In this document: piece by piece, positions 42,188-48,757 of the stretch
Numbering within the stretch: position 1 is the first letter of the stretch
Layout of the letters: each line of letters starts with the position of its first letter
Source: a virus
Reading direction: 5' to 3' (one strand)
Length of the DNA: 54,420 nt
IMG/VR virus record: IMGVR_UViG_3300030085_003649
Location: 1 to 54,420 of that record
Program-made: the position numbers and the translations under genes
Notes under the pieces: model-generated
Databases searched by the model: none
Seen by the model: the letters and a program-made list of their open reading frames with translations, nothing else
What the model was told of the DNA's origin: nothing

Positions 42188-42523
42188 TCAACTCGTGGAG
42201 TCAACCTCTTTTCGCATACTGGTAAGCATCTTTGAAAGATTAGCAAATAATACTGCAACGTCGGTTCCTTTAGGGATACCCATCACTTCACATTGATCAA
42301 TGATTTGTTGCTTCATTTTTATAGCATCAGGATCATCTGATAGAGACATTCTTGTGTAAAGAATCCTCTGTTTATCTAGGAGAGTTTCAAGCATACCAAT
42401 GTGCTCAAGTTTTTCTACCTTAGACATTGATGGAAATCTCATGACACTTTGGTAGATCTCCTCCTGAAGTCTTTGGACCTCAGCCATCTCTGATCTAACT
42501 AAGTCGGAATTGAAAAAACTCAT
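42188..42523 (-). CDS. DUF1825-family protein, 111 aa
   Basis: MSFFNSDLVRSEMAEVQRLQEEIY opening, HIGMLETLLDKQRILYTRMSLSDDPDA centre and MGIPKGTDVAVLF near the end match the DUF1825 family shared by cyanobacteria and their phages. Entirely helical. ATGA overlap with the gp59 gene, and gp32 follows, so it is produced with replication proteins. Function is unknown; a host-derived or host-interacting protein is plausible. Confidence 0.8.
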   Translation of the reverse strand: MSFFNSDLVRSEMAEVQRLQEEIYQSVMRFPSMSKVEKLEHIGMLETLLDKQRILYTRMSLSDDPDAIKMKQQIIDQCEVMGIPKGTDVAVLFANLSKMLTSMRKEVDSTS

Positions 42524-43113
42524 TCGCCTAATACTTTTTGCTTAAGAACCTTTTTATAACGAAATACATCAATATTTAGAAATGGTTCATATTTCTTCAT
42601 CTTCATACTTACGGATTCCCACACCGGATCCGTCAGTTTATTGTCAAATTGTTTACGATATCCAAGAATCTTATCCAGAATTATCATAGTTTCGATTGAC
42701 ACGTCACCACCCAAATATTTCTTGAGTACAGTTGGATGGCCACTCTTACTTGTAAAAACCGAATCAATATCCTGATCTACAAGAATACTATCAACTTCCT
42801 CCCCAAAGATGTAGGAAAGAGACTGAGTTCTTTTCTTCCATGCTGTGTATCTACCTTCACCTTGACTTATCATTTCTCCTATCCAAAGCTTACTTGGATC
42901 AGTGCAGGTGATAAAGTTAGATACAAAGAAATCTACTACTTCTTTGTCAGATTTTGACCGTGATAGTTTCTCAAACCAATATCGGTCTTTGCGTTTATAG
43001 AAAGATTGTACAGTTGCTCTCGTCTTACCATTGTATTTGTGGTAATCATACTTGTCCTTTGTAAAATGATTCTTCAAGGACAAATAACATTTATAAGCAT
43101 CAAAGGGCATCAT
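42520..43113 (-). CDS. 59: Helicase loader gp59-like, 197 aa
   Basis: Length is near T4 gp59 (217 aa). Features: MMPFDAYKCYLSLKNHFTKDKYDYHKYNGK, YKRKDRYWFEKLSRS (the R-x-D-K/R-Y-F-F-x-K-L-S motif of gp59), VDFFVSNFIT, and a helical C-terminal half. gp59 brings the replicative helicase gp41 onto gp32-coated DNA. Located in the conserved order gp33-gp59-(DUF1825)-gp32. The second methionine may be the real start. Confidence 0.88.
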   Translation of the reverse strand: MMPFDAYKCYLSLKNHFTKDKYDYHKYNGKTRATVQSFYKRKDRYWFEKLSRSKSDKEVVDFFVSNFITCTDPSKLWIGEMISQGEGRYTAWKKRTQSLSYIFGEEVDSILVDQDIDSVFTSKSGHPTVLKKYLGGDVSIETMIILDKILGYRKQFDNKLTDPVWESVSMKMKKYEPFLNIDVFRYKKVLKQKVLGE

Positions 43114-43129
43114 TACAAAAGGATAAAAT

Positions 43130-43384
43130 TTAGAGAGGAAGTTTGGCGTAACTTGTCTTCTTCAGAAAGTTGAGTTCGATCGCCTCACCCTTCAGTTTTT
43201 CTTTGAGGGGTTTTGAAATCAGTTTAGATACTGATTCTACATCGATACTATTTTGTTCACAGAAATGTACGATTGCATCGATGTAATTCATCTCTTTGTT
43301 GTCATGAACAAGAGTCTCAATCGCACTAGAAAATCTAGATTGGCACATAAATTTTTCTTCTAAAACTTCTTTAAGTTTTGGCAT
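43130..43384 (-). CDS. 33: Late transcription coactivator gp33-like, 84 aa
   Basis: The segment MNYIDAIVHFCEQNSIDVESVSKLISKPLKEKLKGEAIELNFLK corresponds to T4 gp33 (MSYLEATTAFLEENSI ... IQSEAIDENLL). The last residues KLPL stand where T4 gp33 has its hydrophobic sliding-clamp-binding tail. It is shorter than T4 gp33 (112 aa), lacking the N-terminal third. It links host RNA polymerase to the sliding clamp at late promoters, consistent with the late boxes seen here. The start overlaps the exonuclease gene by 14 nt. Confidence 0.82.
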   Translation of the reverse strand: MPKLKEVLEEKFMCQSRFSSAIETLVHDNKEMNYIDAIVHFCEQNSIDVESVSKLISKPLKEKLKGEAIELNFLKKTSYAKLPL

Positions 43385-44054
43385 TAGATTCTAATTTGAA
43401 GGTTACGAACTCCTTGATGTATCTAACCAGGAGTTTAATATAGTCCCCTTTGTTCCTTTTGTCAAAGACATGATATTCACCATCAGGAGTGACCATGATG
43501 GTGATCAGTTTTTCAACAGGGATGCCCGTCATCTCATAGTACATACATGCGTATGCAACTTCCTGAACAAAGTAGTTCTCCAACCAACTTTCGGGCTTGA
43601 TCTTGGTTGAGGTTTTAAAGTCTATAACTGCGAGTTCTCCCTCGTATTCAGCAATACAATCAACTCGCCCAGCAAGTCCGAAGTATTCTGAGTAGAGAGT
43701 TCTCTCTATGGCGTGTATATTATTTATATTGTTTAACACACCCTTTACAGAATTAAACATAAAAGGAGATGCGGGCGCGTAGTTCTCCGTTAGAATCTTT
43801 TTGTTTTCAAGATAGTCTTGACAGATTTGGTGAAAATCTGTGCCTCTTGCGGTTGCTTTTCTTGTAATTTTATTTGCCTCTTCCTCACCAACTCTCTTTC
43901 TCCAATCAATAAACGTTTGTCGATTGTAGAAGGACGTTACAGAAGTAATAGAGGGAACCCATTGCCCATCAGGAAGATGGTAGAAACGGGTTCCCTCTAT
44001 TTCTTTCTTTTCTAGTTCAACGTCACCGAGGTAATTATGATGAACAAATTGCAT
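43371..44054 (-). CDS. PD-(D/E)XK exonuclease, 227 aa
   Basis: The nuclease core is readable: GTDFHQICQDYLEN (about 71-84, histidine of RecB-like motif I), GLAGRVDCIAEYEGELAVIDFKTS (125-148, with D in GRVD and D-F-K in the D-x-K motif) and QEVAYACMYYEMTG (about 163-176, Q-x-x-x-Y). This is the layout of Cas4/RecB-like phage exonucleases in cyanophages. Likely DNA end processing in recombination or host DNA breakdown. Overlaps the phoH-like stop by 1 nt. Confidence 0.82.
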   Translation of the reverse strand: MQFVHHNYLGDVELEKKEIEGTRFYHLPDGQWVPSITSVTSFYNRQTFIDWRKRVGEEEANKITRKATARGTDFHQICQDYLENKKILTENYAPASPFMFNSVKGVLNNINNIHAIERTLYSEYFGLAGRVDCIAEYEGELAVIDFKTSTKIKPESWLENYFVQEVAYACMYYEMTGIPVEKLITIMVTPDGEYHVFDKRNKGDYIKLLVRYIKEFVTFKLESNAKT

Positions 44055-44809
44055 TAAACAAGACCAAGATAATTTTTCGCTAAGATGTACTCTTTAACCA
44101 ATCCTGAACGAACAATGTCATCGACTCCAAATTCTACCAAGGAGAATGAAGGCATTTTGTTTAGAATACTAATGAAAGTATGCAGACCTTCTCTCTCAGA
44201 ATTCTTTGTCAAGTCACTCTGAACACCATCGCCACAGAAAATAATTTTAGAATTCTCACCAACTCTTGTAATTATACTATCAAGTTCATGGAAATTCAAG
44301 TTTTGGCATTCATCGACAATGATGATCGCATCGTCCAGAGTAGTTCCTCTAATGAAAGAGGTGCTCCAAAAACCAATGGTCTCTTGTGTTTTTAGATTCC
44401 CGTACAGCATCTCAAAGTCAGCGTCAGTAGGCATCTCAAACATATACTTCACCATATTCTTATAAGGAATCTGGTAAAGAGAGGACTTGTCTTCATGATC
44501 ACCAGGGAGGAAACCAATCTCTCTGGTAGAAACTAAAGACCTGACGATGTAAATCTTCTTGTATGGGGAATCATCCCTCAGAACATCATGTAATGCTTTG
44601 TATAAAGCAATGAACGTCTTTCCGGTTCCCGCACATCCATAAGCAAAAAGGTGTTTGTTCTTATCATATTCCTCAAAGAATTTCTTTTGATTTTCTGTGA
44701 GTGGTTCAATATCAACCAAAAAATCATTGTTGATTGGTTTCTTCCGACGCATTTGTTTTGCCGTAAGTCCAACCCCAATGGGATCCGAAGACGATCTTTT
44801 TCTAGGCAT
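44054..44809 (-). CDS. phoH: PhoH-like P-loop ATPase, 251 aa
   Basis: Walker A AYGCAGTGKT (56-65) and Walker B IIIVDECQN, followed by IITRVGENSKIIFCGDGVQSD, are the signatures of PhoH family ATPases (helicase-like core). LTENQKKFFEEY before Walker A is a typical Q-motif. Widespread in marine phages; the function is not established despite the Pho name. Basic N-terminal tail (MPRKRSSSDP). Confidence 0.88.
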   Translation of the reverse strand: MPRKRSSSDPIGVGLTAKQMRRKKPINNDFLVDIEPLTENQKKFFEEYDKNKHLFAYGCAGTGKTFIALYKALHDVLRDDSPYKKIYIVRSLVSTREIGFLPGDHEDKSSLYQIPYKNMVKYMFEMPTDADFEMLYGNLKTQETIGFWSTSFIRGTTLDDAIIIVDECQNLNFHELDSIITRVGENSKIIFCGDGVQSDLTKNSEREGLHTFISILNKMPSFSLVEFGVDDIVRSGLVKEYILAKNYLGLV

Positions 44810-44818
44810 AGACGTTCT

Positions 44819-45070
44819 CTAGTTGTTGGGTTTGATACGTGCTCCAGGAGCGGTTGCTGCCTTGCGAAGGACATCATTCCACCCCGGATGACTCTTGTTC
44901 AATTTATCTTTCCATTCACCAACCTCACCTACACCAGGCATGGTTGATGGATCTGAATAATCCCGAGTCCAATCTGGATTATCTTCTCTCCACTGGTCCC
45001 ATTCATGAACACTCATTTTCACTTCTTTTTGTTCACCGGTTTCTGTATTGATAACGGGGTAAGTAGCCAT
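44819..45070 (-). CDS. Small conserved cyanophage protein, 83 aa (FmdB-like opening, no cysteines)
   Basis: The start MATYPVINTETGEQKEVKMSVHEWDQW resembles the FmdB-type zinc-ribbon proteins MPTYxFxNxxTGE, but there are no cysteines, so no zinc site. The rest has DNPDWTRDYSDPSTMPGVGEVGEWKDKL and SHPGWNDVLRKA, a pattern I associate with conserved cyanophage proteins. Late box GATAAATA precedes it. Function unknown. Confidence 0.75.
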   Translation of the reverse strand: MATYPVINTETGEQKEVKMSVHEWDQWREDNPDWTRDYSDPSTMPGVGEVGEWKDKLNKSHPGWNDVLRKAATAPGARIKPNN

Positions 45071-45092
45071 ATTGTAAAATATTGTGTACGTT

Positions 45093-45100
45093 TATTTATC
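45093..45100 (-). promoter_or_regulatory. Late promoter box GATAAATA
   Basis: Minus-strand GATAAATA about 25 nt before the 83-aa gene, overlapping the thyX stop codon. Confidence 0.55.
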
Positions 45101-45746
45101 AGATCCACTCCATCGCTTCAGCGACGGCAGGGAACTGTTCACAGAAGACTTCCTTAGCAGACAGTGCAATGTCCATGTGTTCCTTCTGAGTACCGTTGGC
45201 AGACCGCAGATCGATATAATGGATCCATGATCTTACAGAACCGGTCATGTAAATTTTAGTTGGCGTGGCCAATGGCAGTACAAAACGAGCACATTCCTTT
45301 GCAATCGATGCATCAAGCATCTCTTTGTAGAGTTTCATTCCCTCATCAAAGTGTTTCTTCATTTTGATCTGAAACTCTTGACGGACAAACGGGTCAATAT
45401 CATCAATAGAGTTCTGACGATTCTTGGTGTCTTGACGCCGTAGTTCAGGTAGAGGGATCTCCTCCGCGAGTAGGGAAGAATCAGCATAACGTTGTGAAAA
45501 TTCTTGATATGTAAATGAGCGATGGCGGAGCACTTGAGCCGCTATACCCCTGGTAGTATTCAACTCCAAGGTCATGTATGCCTGTTCAAAGATACTCCAG
45601 TGCTGATGTTTCACACAATACCTCAACAGACCAGAGAACTTTTCGTTTTCCTGGTTGTTAGGATTACTTACACGGGCACAGTAGGCCATGTGTTTCTCAG
45701 CATCAGGAGTGACACTAATTAATTTTACCGAATTACTCATTTGCAT
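45099..45746 (-). CDS. thyX: FAD-dependent thymidylate synthase ThyX, 215 aa
   Basis: The ThyX signature RHRSFTYQEFSQR (74-86; RHRx7S pattern) is present, with YCARVSNP, HWSIFEQAYMTLEL before it and RSWIHYIDLR near the C-terminus. ThyX makes dTMP from dUMP with methylenetetrahydrofolate, FAD and NADPH, supporting phage DNA synthesis. Length matches the family (about 210-230). Methionine 3 (MSNSVKL) may be the true start because the 73-aa gene overlaps the first codons. Confidence 0.92.
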   Translation of the reverse strand: MQMSNSVKLISVTPDAEKHMAYCARVSNPNNQENEKFSGLLRYCVKHQHWSIFEQAYMTLELNTTRGIAAQVLRHRSFTYQEFSQRYADSSLLAEEIPLPELRRQDTKNRQNSIDDIDPFVRQEFQIKMKKHFDEGMKLYKEMLDASIAKECARFVLPLATPTKIYMTGSVRSWIHYIDLRSANGTQKEHMDIALSAKEVFCEQFPAVAEAMEWI

Positions 45747-45954
45747 AGTATGCTTGATAATATTTGACGATTCCGTTTGTGTTTACATTACCCTGTGAAA
45801 CCCAATCATGAACACAGCTGTAAATACTTTCGTTTGAATACTTTGGAGAACTATCTTCATTGAGTTCTGATCCAAACCTTTTGAGGAGGACTGACAAAGC
45901 AGACTGTCTCAGTTTCATCTTCTGATCACTATATCGCCAGTCAGTCGGGGTATC
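45733..45954 (-). CDS. Small conserved hypothetical protein, 73 aa
   Basis: A perfect AAGGAG lies six nt before the third ATG of an ATGATGATG run, placing the start at 45954 (MDTPTDWRYSDQKMKLRQSALSVLL). A longer frame to 46032 overlaps the upstream gene and is not needed. The body includes YSNESIYSCVHDWVSQGNV. Coupled on both sides (overlaps upstream 56-aa gene and thyX). No function recognised. Confidence 0.75.
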   Translation of the reverse strand, partial: DTPTDWRYSDQKMKLRQSALSVLLKRFGSELNEDSSPKYSNESIYSCVHDWVSQGNVNTNGIVKYYQAYYANE

Positions 45955-46111
45955 CATCATCATCTCCTTCAGTGAAGACTTCATCATAATTACTGTCAGG
46001 TGTGTAAACAGGTTGTGAATATGCTTCAACATCTGAATACACTTCAGACTTGAGACATTCTACCAAAGACTCCATGTTTCTGATGATCAGCTTGAGCTTT
46101 TCTTTGTCCAT
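45941..46111 (-). CDS. Small acidic hypothetical protein, 56 aa
   Basis: ATG at 46111 with GGAGG 9 nt upstream; a longer TTG-started frame (to 46129) includes the ribosome-binding site and is rejected. Sequence MDKEKLKLIIRNMESLVECLKSEVYSD, ending DEVFTEGDDDGYPD. Helical first half, acidic second half. Function unknown. Confidence 0.75.
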   Translation of the reverse strand: MDKEKLKLIIRNMESLVECLKSEVYSDVEAYSQPVYTPDSNYDEVFTEGDDDGYPD

Positions 46112-46143
46112 TCTTTTGTACCTCCACAAAGGTAATTATATAC

Positions 46144-46170
46144 AAAAAAAGAGGGTCTGTCAAGACCCTC
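46144..46170 (-). terminator. Rho-independent terminator after the DUF4278-like gene
   Basis: 8-bp stem GAGGGTCT (46151-46158) with AGACCCTC (46163-46170), tetraloop GTCA, and seven A (46144-46150) giving a minus-strand T-tract. It ends the short unit containing the 55-aa and 56-aa genes. Confidence 0.9.
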
Positions 46171-46190
46171 AGAAAAGTAAGTTTGTGTGA

Positions 46191-46358
46191 TCACTTAGTG
46201 TAAGTCTTACCGCGATAGCAGAATGTGCCATGGGTTTCCTTACTCTGTACACAACGAGTATCATACTCAACGCCACGATATGCGGTGTGAGAGATCTGAG
46301 CGTCGTGAAGTGCAGCAGCTTTGTTAATCTGCTTTTTGATTAGATTAAGTGTGTTCAT
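46191..46358 (-). CDS. DUF4278-like small protein, 55 aa
   Basis: Read from nucleotides: CAGGAG precedes ATG 46358; TGA at 46193-46191. The C-terminal half AYRGVEYDTRCVQSKETHGTFCYRGKTYTK matches the DUF4278 pattern (Y-R-G-x-x-Y ... YRG-x-x-Y), which is found in cyanobacteria and is typical of cyanophages. Two cysteines may pair. The terminator follows directly. Function unknown. Confidence 0.85.
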   Translation of the reverse strand: MNTLNLIKKQINKAAALHDAQISHTAYRGVEYDTRCVQSKETHGTFCYRGKTYTK

Positions 46359-46390
46359 AATTTTACTCCTGAAATACTAGGGATTTACGC

Positions 46391-46621
46391 CCCGTTCCTT
46401 CAGTCGTTTGCGTCCCAATAATAATCACATTCTGGTACAGTTTCCTTTACGGTCTCTACCAGTTCTAAAACCACTTTTGAAGATAGGTCTGATTTGTTTG
46501 CTCTGATCTTGAAGATCAAAGCATCCGCATCAGCACACATCATACTAGAGGATAGAAGAAATTCAAACATGGGATGAACGCTCCGTTCCGCGACTTACTT
46601 GCGTCCCATAAGGGATGAACG
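46391..46621. repeat. Dispersed short repeats around the 56-aa gene
   Basis: An imperfect 26-27-nt motif, CCGTTCC-N9/10-TTGCGTCCCA, occurs at 46392-46418 and 46583-46608. The decamer GGGATGAACG occurs at 46571-46580 and 46612-46621. Together they flank the 56-aa gene and its ribosome-binding region. Confidence 0.8.
46400..46570 (-). CDS. Small hypothetical protein, 56 aa
   Basis: Read from nucleotides: ATG 46570, TGA 46402-46400. Sequence begins MFEFLLSSSMMCADADALIFKIRAN and ends ECDYYWDAND. GGAG lies 11 nt upstream, rather far. It lies about 60 nt downstream of the sigma-70-like promoter and its ends coincide with the repeated motifs, which is odd for a coding gene. Function unknown. Confidence 0.65.
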   Translation of the reverse strand: MFEFLLSSSMMCADADALIFKIRANKSDLSSKVVLELVETVKETVPECDYYWDAND

Positions 46622-46623
46622 AC

Positions 46624-46640
46624 AGGTCTATTATAGACCT
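46624..46640. promoter_or_regulatory. Palindrome AGGTCTA-N3-TAGACCT over the -10 box (candidate operator)
   Basis: Two 7-bp arms (46624-46630 and 46634-46640) separated by 3 nt; the centre contains the -10 hexamer TATAAT of the minus-strand promoter. Such placement is typical of a repressor site. Confidence 0.6.
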
Positions 46641-46658
46641 CATGCAGTATTTATGCAA
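46630..46658 (-). promoter_or_regulatory. Sigma-70-type promoter TTGCAT-17-TATAAT
   Basis: Minus strand: TTGCAT (46658-46653), 17-nt spacer, perfect TATAAT (46635-46630). It directs the 56-aa and 55-aa genes up to the terminator at 46144. Confidence 0.75.
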
Positions 46659-46676
46659 GTTCTAGTGTATCGCATG

Positions 46677-46916
46677 TTACAAAAACATACCTTTCTGACT
46701 CATGTAGTTCATGGTTTCTTTCAAGGTGCCCCTGAACATGCCAATAGAGATCATAGGATACTCTACTTCATCACCAAACTCGTCAATGAATTGTTTATTA
46801 GTGAAATGTTTATCAAGTTCATACACAACCACTTCGTCGAGATGAACCGACTTCAATAAAGAAGACGCTCTCTCACACTCTTGACTACCGTTAGAATAAA
46901 TTGATACCTGTGTCAT
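46677..46916 (-). CDS. Glutaredoxin-like protein with incomplete active site, 79 aa
   Basis: The thioredoxin-fold layout is clear (VSIYSNGSQECERASSLL, then VVVYELDKHFTNKQFIDEFG, EYPMISI, GTLKETMNYM), matching short phage glutaredoxins. The redox motif CxxC is S-Q-E-C here, so only the second cysteine is kept. The gene is preceded by AAGGAGG and its ATG overlaps the stop of the 45-aa gene. It resembles the CPYC glutaredoxin at 48892-49128. May act through a monothiol mechanism or not as a reductase. Confidence 0.75.
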   Translation of the reverse strand: MTQVSIYSNGSQECERASSLLKSVHLDEVVVYELDKHFTNKQFIDEFGDEVEYPMISIGMFRGTLKETMNYMSQKGMFL

Positions 46917-47053
46917 TATTCCTCCTTGTATACGATTGATATTTTTCTTTTTTCTACACCTTTATGATCAACTAAAAGAGAACGCTGAACCTCCGCATTC
47001 AAAAGTTCAGCGATCTTTTCCACTAAGTTATTTGCAATATTCAGTTTAGTCAC
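46916..47053 (-). CDS. Small hypothetical protein, 45 aa, GTG start
   Basis: Fills the gap between two genes. GTG at 47053 lies within the end of the upstream gene; TAA (46918-46916) overlaps the glutaredoxin ATG. Sequence (M)TKLNIANNLVEKIAELLNAEVQ ... RKISIVYKEE is a plausible helix plus strand. Exact fit between neighbours by overlaps on both sides is the main support. Confidence 0.6.
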   Translation of the reverse strand: MTKLNIANNLVEKIAELLNAEVQRSLLVDHKGVEKRKISIVYKEE

Positions 47054-47360
47054 GTTGTCGCCAGTCATCAGGTTTATCGCGTTGGAACCAGTCTACAATT
47101 TCATCAGCACCATCAAACCCCGTCTTATGGTTGGATGGGTCGGGGTCTCCTAGTCCCATCCTATTCATAAAATCATCTATACTGCCTTCTTGGATGTCTT
47201 GAGAGGCTTGTCGTCTTGCTTTACGCAACCATTCACGGGCAGTAGTGTTTGCTTTGGACAATTTTTCTGCCCAAATCATATCATCTAACTGTACCTCCTC
47301 TTTGTTTGCGATCTTTTTGCAGATGAACTCCAGTCGGAGTCGGTACTGGGTAGATAGCAT
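47046..47360 (-). CDS. Conserved hypothetical cyanophage protein, 104 aa
   Basis: MLSTQYRLRLEFICKKIANKEEV opening; TTAREWLRKARRQA and GLGDPDPSNHKTGFDGADEIVDWFQRDKPDDWRQRD form well-defined segments of a conserved cyanophage family. Helical first half; acidic second half. 1-nt gap to the upstream gene. Function unknown. Confidence 0.8.
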   Translation of the reverse strand: MLSTQYRLRLEFICKKIANKEEVQLDDMIWAEKLSKANTTAREWLRKARRQASQDIQEGSIDDFMNRMGLGDPDPSNHKTGFDGADEIVDWFQRDKPDDWRQRD

Positions 47361-47361
47361 T

Positions 47362-47559
47362 TTACTTCTCTAAGAATTTGGATTCTAAGTCTGAAACTCT
47401 GTGGTACTCACCGAGTGAGGCATTCATGCGTTCACTGAGAATACTCATGATGTCTCTATAAATCAGATCGACCTCAACATAGTCGTCAAAGTATTGACCT
47501 AATGCTTCGGACAGATACCTTTTACGGTGCCACTCTTGTGAGTATGGTTTGTAGTCCAT
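47362..47559 (-). CDS. Small conserved hypothetical protein, 65 aa
   Basis: MDYKPYSQEWHRKRYLSEALGQYFDDYVEVDLIYRDIMSIL start and ESKFLEK end. All-helical and polar. Preceded by a late box CTAAATA (47578-47584). Function unknown. Confidence 0.75.
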   Translation of the reverse strand: MDYKPYSQEWHRKRYLSEALGQYFDDYVEVDLIYRDIMSILSERMNASLGEYHRVSDLESKFLEK

Positions 47560-47577
47560 GATAAAAATGATTCGTAG

Positions 47578-47584
47578 TATTTAG
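47578..47584 (-). promoter_or_regulatory. Late promoter box CTAAATA
   Basis: Minus-strand CTAAATA about 20 nt before the 65-aa gene, overlapping the stop codon of the 60-aa gene. Confidence 0.5.
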
Positions 47585-47763
47585 TCATCAGATAGTAGTT
47601 TATCGATGTATGTTTCTTCTCCATCAATTTGATGTAGAGCAAACAAATTAGACCTCTGATACTTTTTAATTTTTTTATATCTCTTCATGAGTTTGTCGAG
47701 TTCATCCAAATTAATTTTGGCGTTAACACTCTTCTTACTGGAAGAATCAAATCCTTCAGTCAT
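47581..47763 (-). CDS. Small basic hypothetical protein, 60 aa
   Basis: MTEGFDSSSKKSVNAKINLDELDKLMKRYKKIKKYQRS start, followed by an acidic end (IDGEETYIDKLLSDD). ATGA overlap with the upstream gene. Function unknown. Confidence 0.65.
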   Translation of the reverse strand: MTEGFDSSSKKSVNAKINLDELDKLMKRYKKIKKYQRSNLFALHQIDGEETYIDKLLSDD

Positions 47764-48053
47764 CGTTCTTTCTTTTTCTTGTTATCTGGGGCAACGTAGT
47801 CCCATGTCTTGGGATTTCTGGTGCCTTCTGTTTGTTTGAATGTCATGAAATCATATCTGTAATGATCCCAATAGTGATCAAAGAGATCAACCTGTTTGTT
47901 TGCCATAGCGATGTCATAACAAACTCGACCATCCAACTTGTATGTTACTAAAAATGCTGAGGTAGGGAGACCCTTGTCCTCAGCGAGTTGTGGATCGCAA
48001 TCCTCATGAATAATTGCGATCTTTCCTTTTTTAATCAAGAACGACCTCCCCAT
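47760..48053 (-). CDS. Conserved hypothetical cyanophage protein, about 97 aa
   Basis: Start at ATG 48053 (MGRSFLIKKGKIAIIHEDCDPQLA) is chosen; a TTG at 48038 has GGGGAGG at ideal spacing and overlaps the previous stop, so the real protein may begin at IKKGK. A longer frame to 48134 runs over the neighbour. Conserved-looking segments: SAFLVTYKLDGRVCYDIAMANK, YWDHYRYDFMTFKQTEGTRNPKTWDYV, then a lysine-rich end. Function unknown. Confidence 0.75.
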   Translation of the reverse strand: MGRSFLIKKGKIAIIHEDCDPQLAEDKGLPTSAFLVTYKLDGRVCYDIAMANKQVDLFDHYWDHYRYDFMTFKQTEGTRNPKTWDYVAPDNKKKKER

Positions 48054-48502
48054 TGAATGTCCGGAAACGCAGTCTCCACAACTGAACGAGTCAGTTTGTA
48101 CTTCTCCTGAAGTTTCTTGTCCTTCACAAGACAAAGAATTTCTGCTTCATCCGGATGAAGAGTCTCCAGGATCTGAACAAACATAGTCTCTCTTCGGATG
48201 TTGTTAAGACCATCATTACCACCTTTCACAAAGTTGTAAAGATGTTTAAATTCTCTTCGGAGAGACGTGTGTTCTGTTCCTGCAGGGGCATCATTCTCCT
48301 TGTAGGGAGGAGTGCCTTCAGGAAGGATAGAGAGAACCGTGTCATCAAAGTTCCAGATAAGGATTGACACCAGAGCATCATTACGATACTCCTTTAGAAC
48401 CTCAACCTTTTTTGCATTACTGCGTGCTTTAGAAACTCTTTCCAGAATCTCAGATTGAAACGCATTTGTGGGCAGTTTAGCTTGTTTAGTCTTCGTCGTC
48501 AT
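48035..48502 (-). CDS. Conserved hypothetical cyanophage protein, 155 aa
   Basis: Start at ATG 48502 (MTTKTKQAKLPTNAFQSEILERVSK). The 22 extra residues of the longer frame lie over the upstream membrane-protein gene. Contains ALVSILIWNFDDTVLSILPEGTPPY, TSLRREFKHLYNFVKGGND and FVQILETLHPDEAEILCLVKDKKL. The last part resembles helical adaptor proteins. Strongly protein-like but no function recognised. Confidence 0.8.
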   Translation of the reverse strand: MTTKTKQAKLPTNAFQSEILERVSKARSNAKKVEVLKEYRNDALVSILIWNFDDTVLSILPEGTPPYKENDAPAGTEHTSLRREFKHLYNFVKGGNDGLNNIRRETMFVQILETLHPDEAEILCLVKDKKLQEKYKLTRSVVETAFPDIQWGGRS

Positions 48503-48713
48503 GTTCTTCAAAATCGTTTTCAAATCTAACAGCAAGAATCTCATCTGGGAGAACATTGCCGTTCGCATCTAGAAATTCTGGATGCAGTTGTTGTTGGATG
48601 TTACTGTACTCCAACGCCATCAGTTGTTCTTTTACAATCCAACCAATAATAACACCTACCATCAACGCAAGGAAGCAAAGGATACCACTAAAGGTAAGGG
48701 TTGCTGCTAACAT
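48486..48713 (-). CDS. Small membrane protein, 75 aa
   Basis: One transmembrane helix at about residues 9-27 (SGILCFLALMVGVIIGWIV) with an N-out short start, followed by a cytoplasmic or periplasmic acidic tail (LHPEFLDANGNVLPDEILAVRFENDFEEHDDED). AGGAG precedes the ATG, just downstream of a sigma-70-like promoter. Function unknown. Confidence 0.75.
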   Translation of the reverse strand: MLAATLTFSGILCFLALMVGVIIGWIVKEQLMALEYSNIQQQLHPEFLDANGNVLPDEILAVRFENDFEEHDDED

Positions 48714-48728
48714 GGTGCTACTCCTATA

Positions 48729-48757
48729 ATACTATTGGATTTTTCTCTTTATGTCAA
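48729..48757 (-). promoter_or_regulatory. Sigma-70-type promoter TTGACA-17-TAGTAT
   Basis: Minus strand: consensus TTGACA (48757-48752), a 17-nt spacer and TAGTAT (48734-48729). It would start transcription about 10 nt before the small membrane-protein ATG, so the leader would be very short. The -10 overlaps the stop of the 55-aa gene. Confidence 0.6.

Noticed and set aside
42136-42258. N-terminal 41-residue extension of the gp32 frame
   Set aside because: It covers the G-free leader, ribosome-binding site and the end of the DUF1825 gene; the gp32 family starts at MSFSDLKK.
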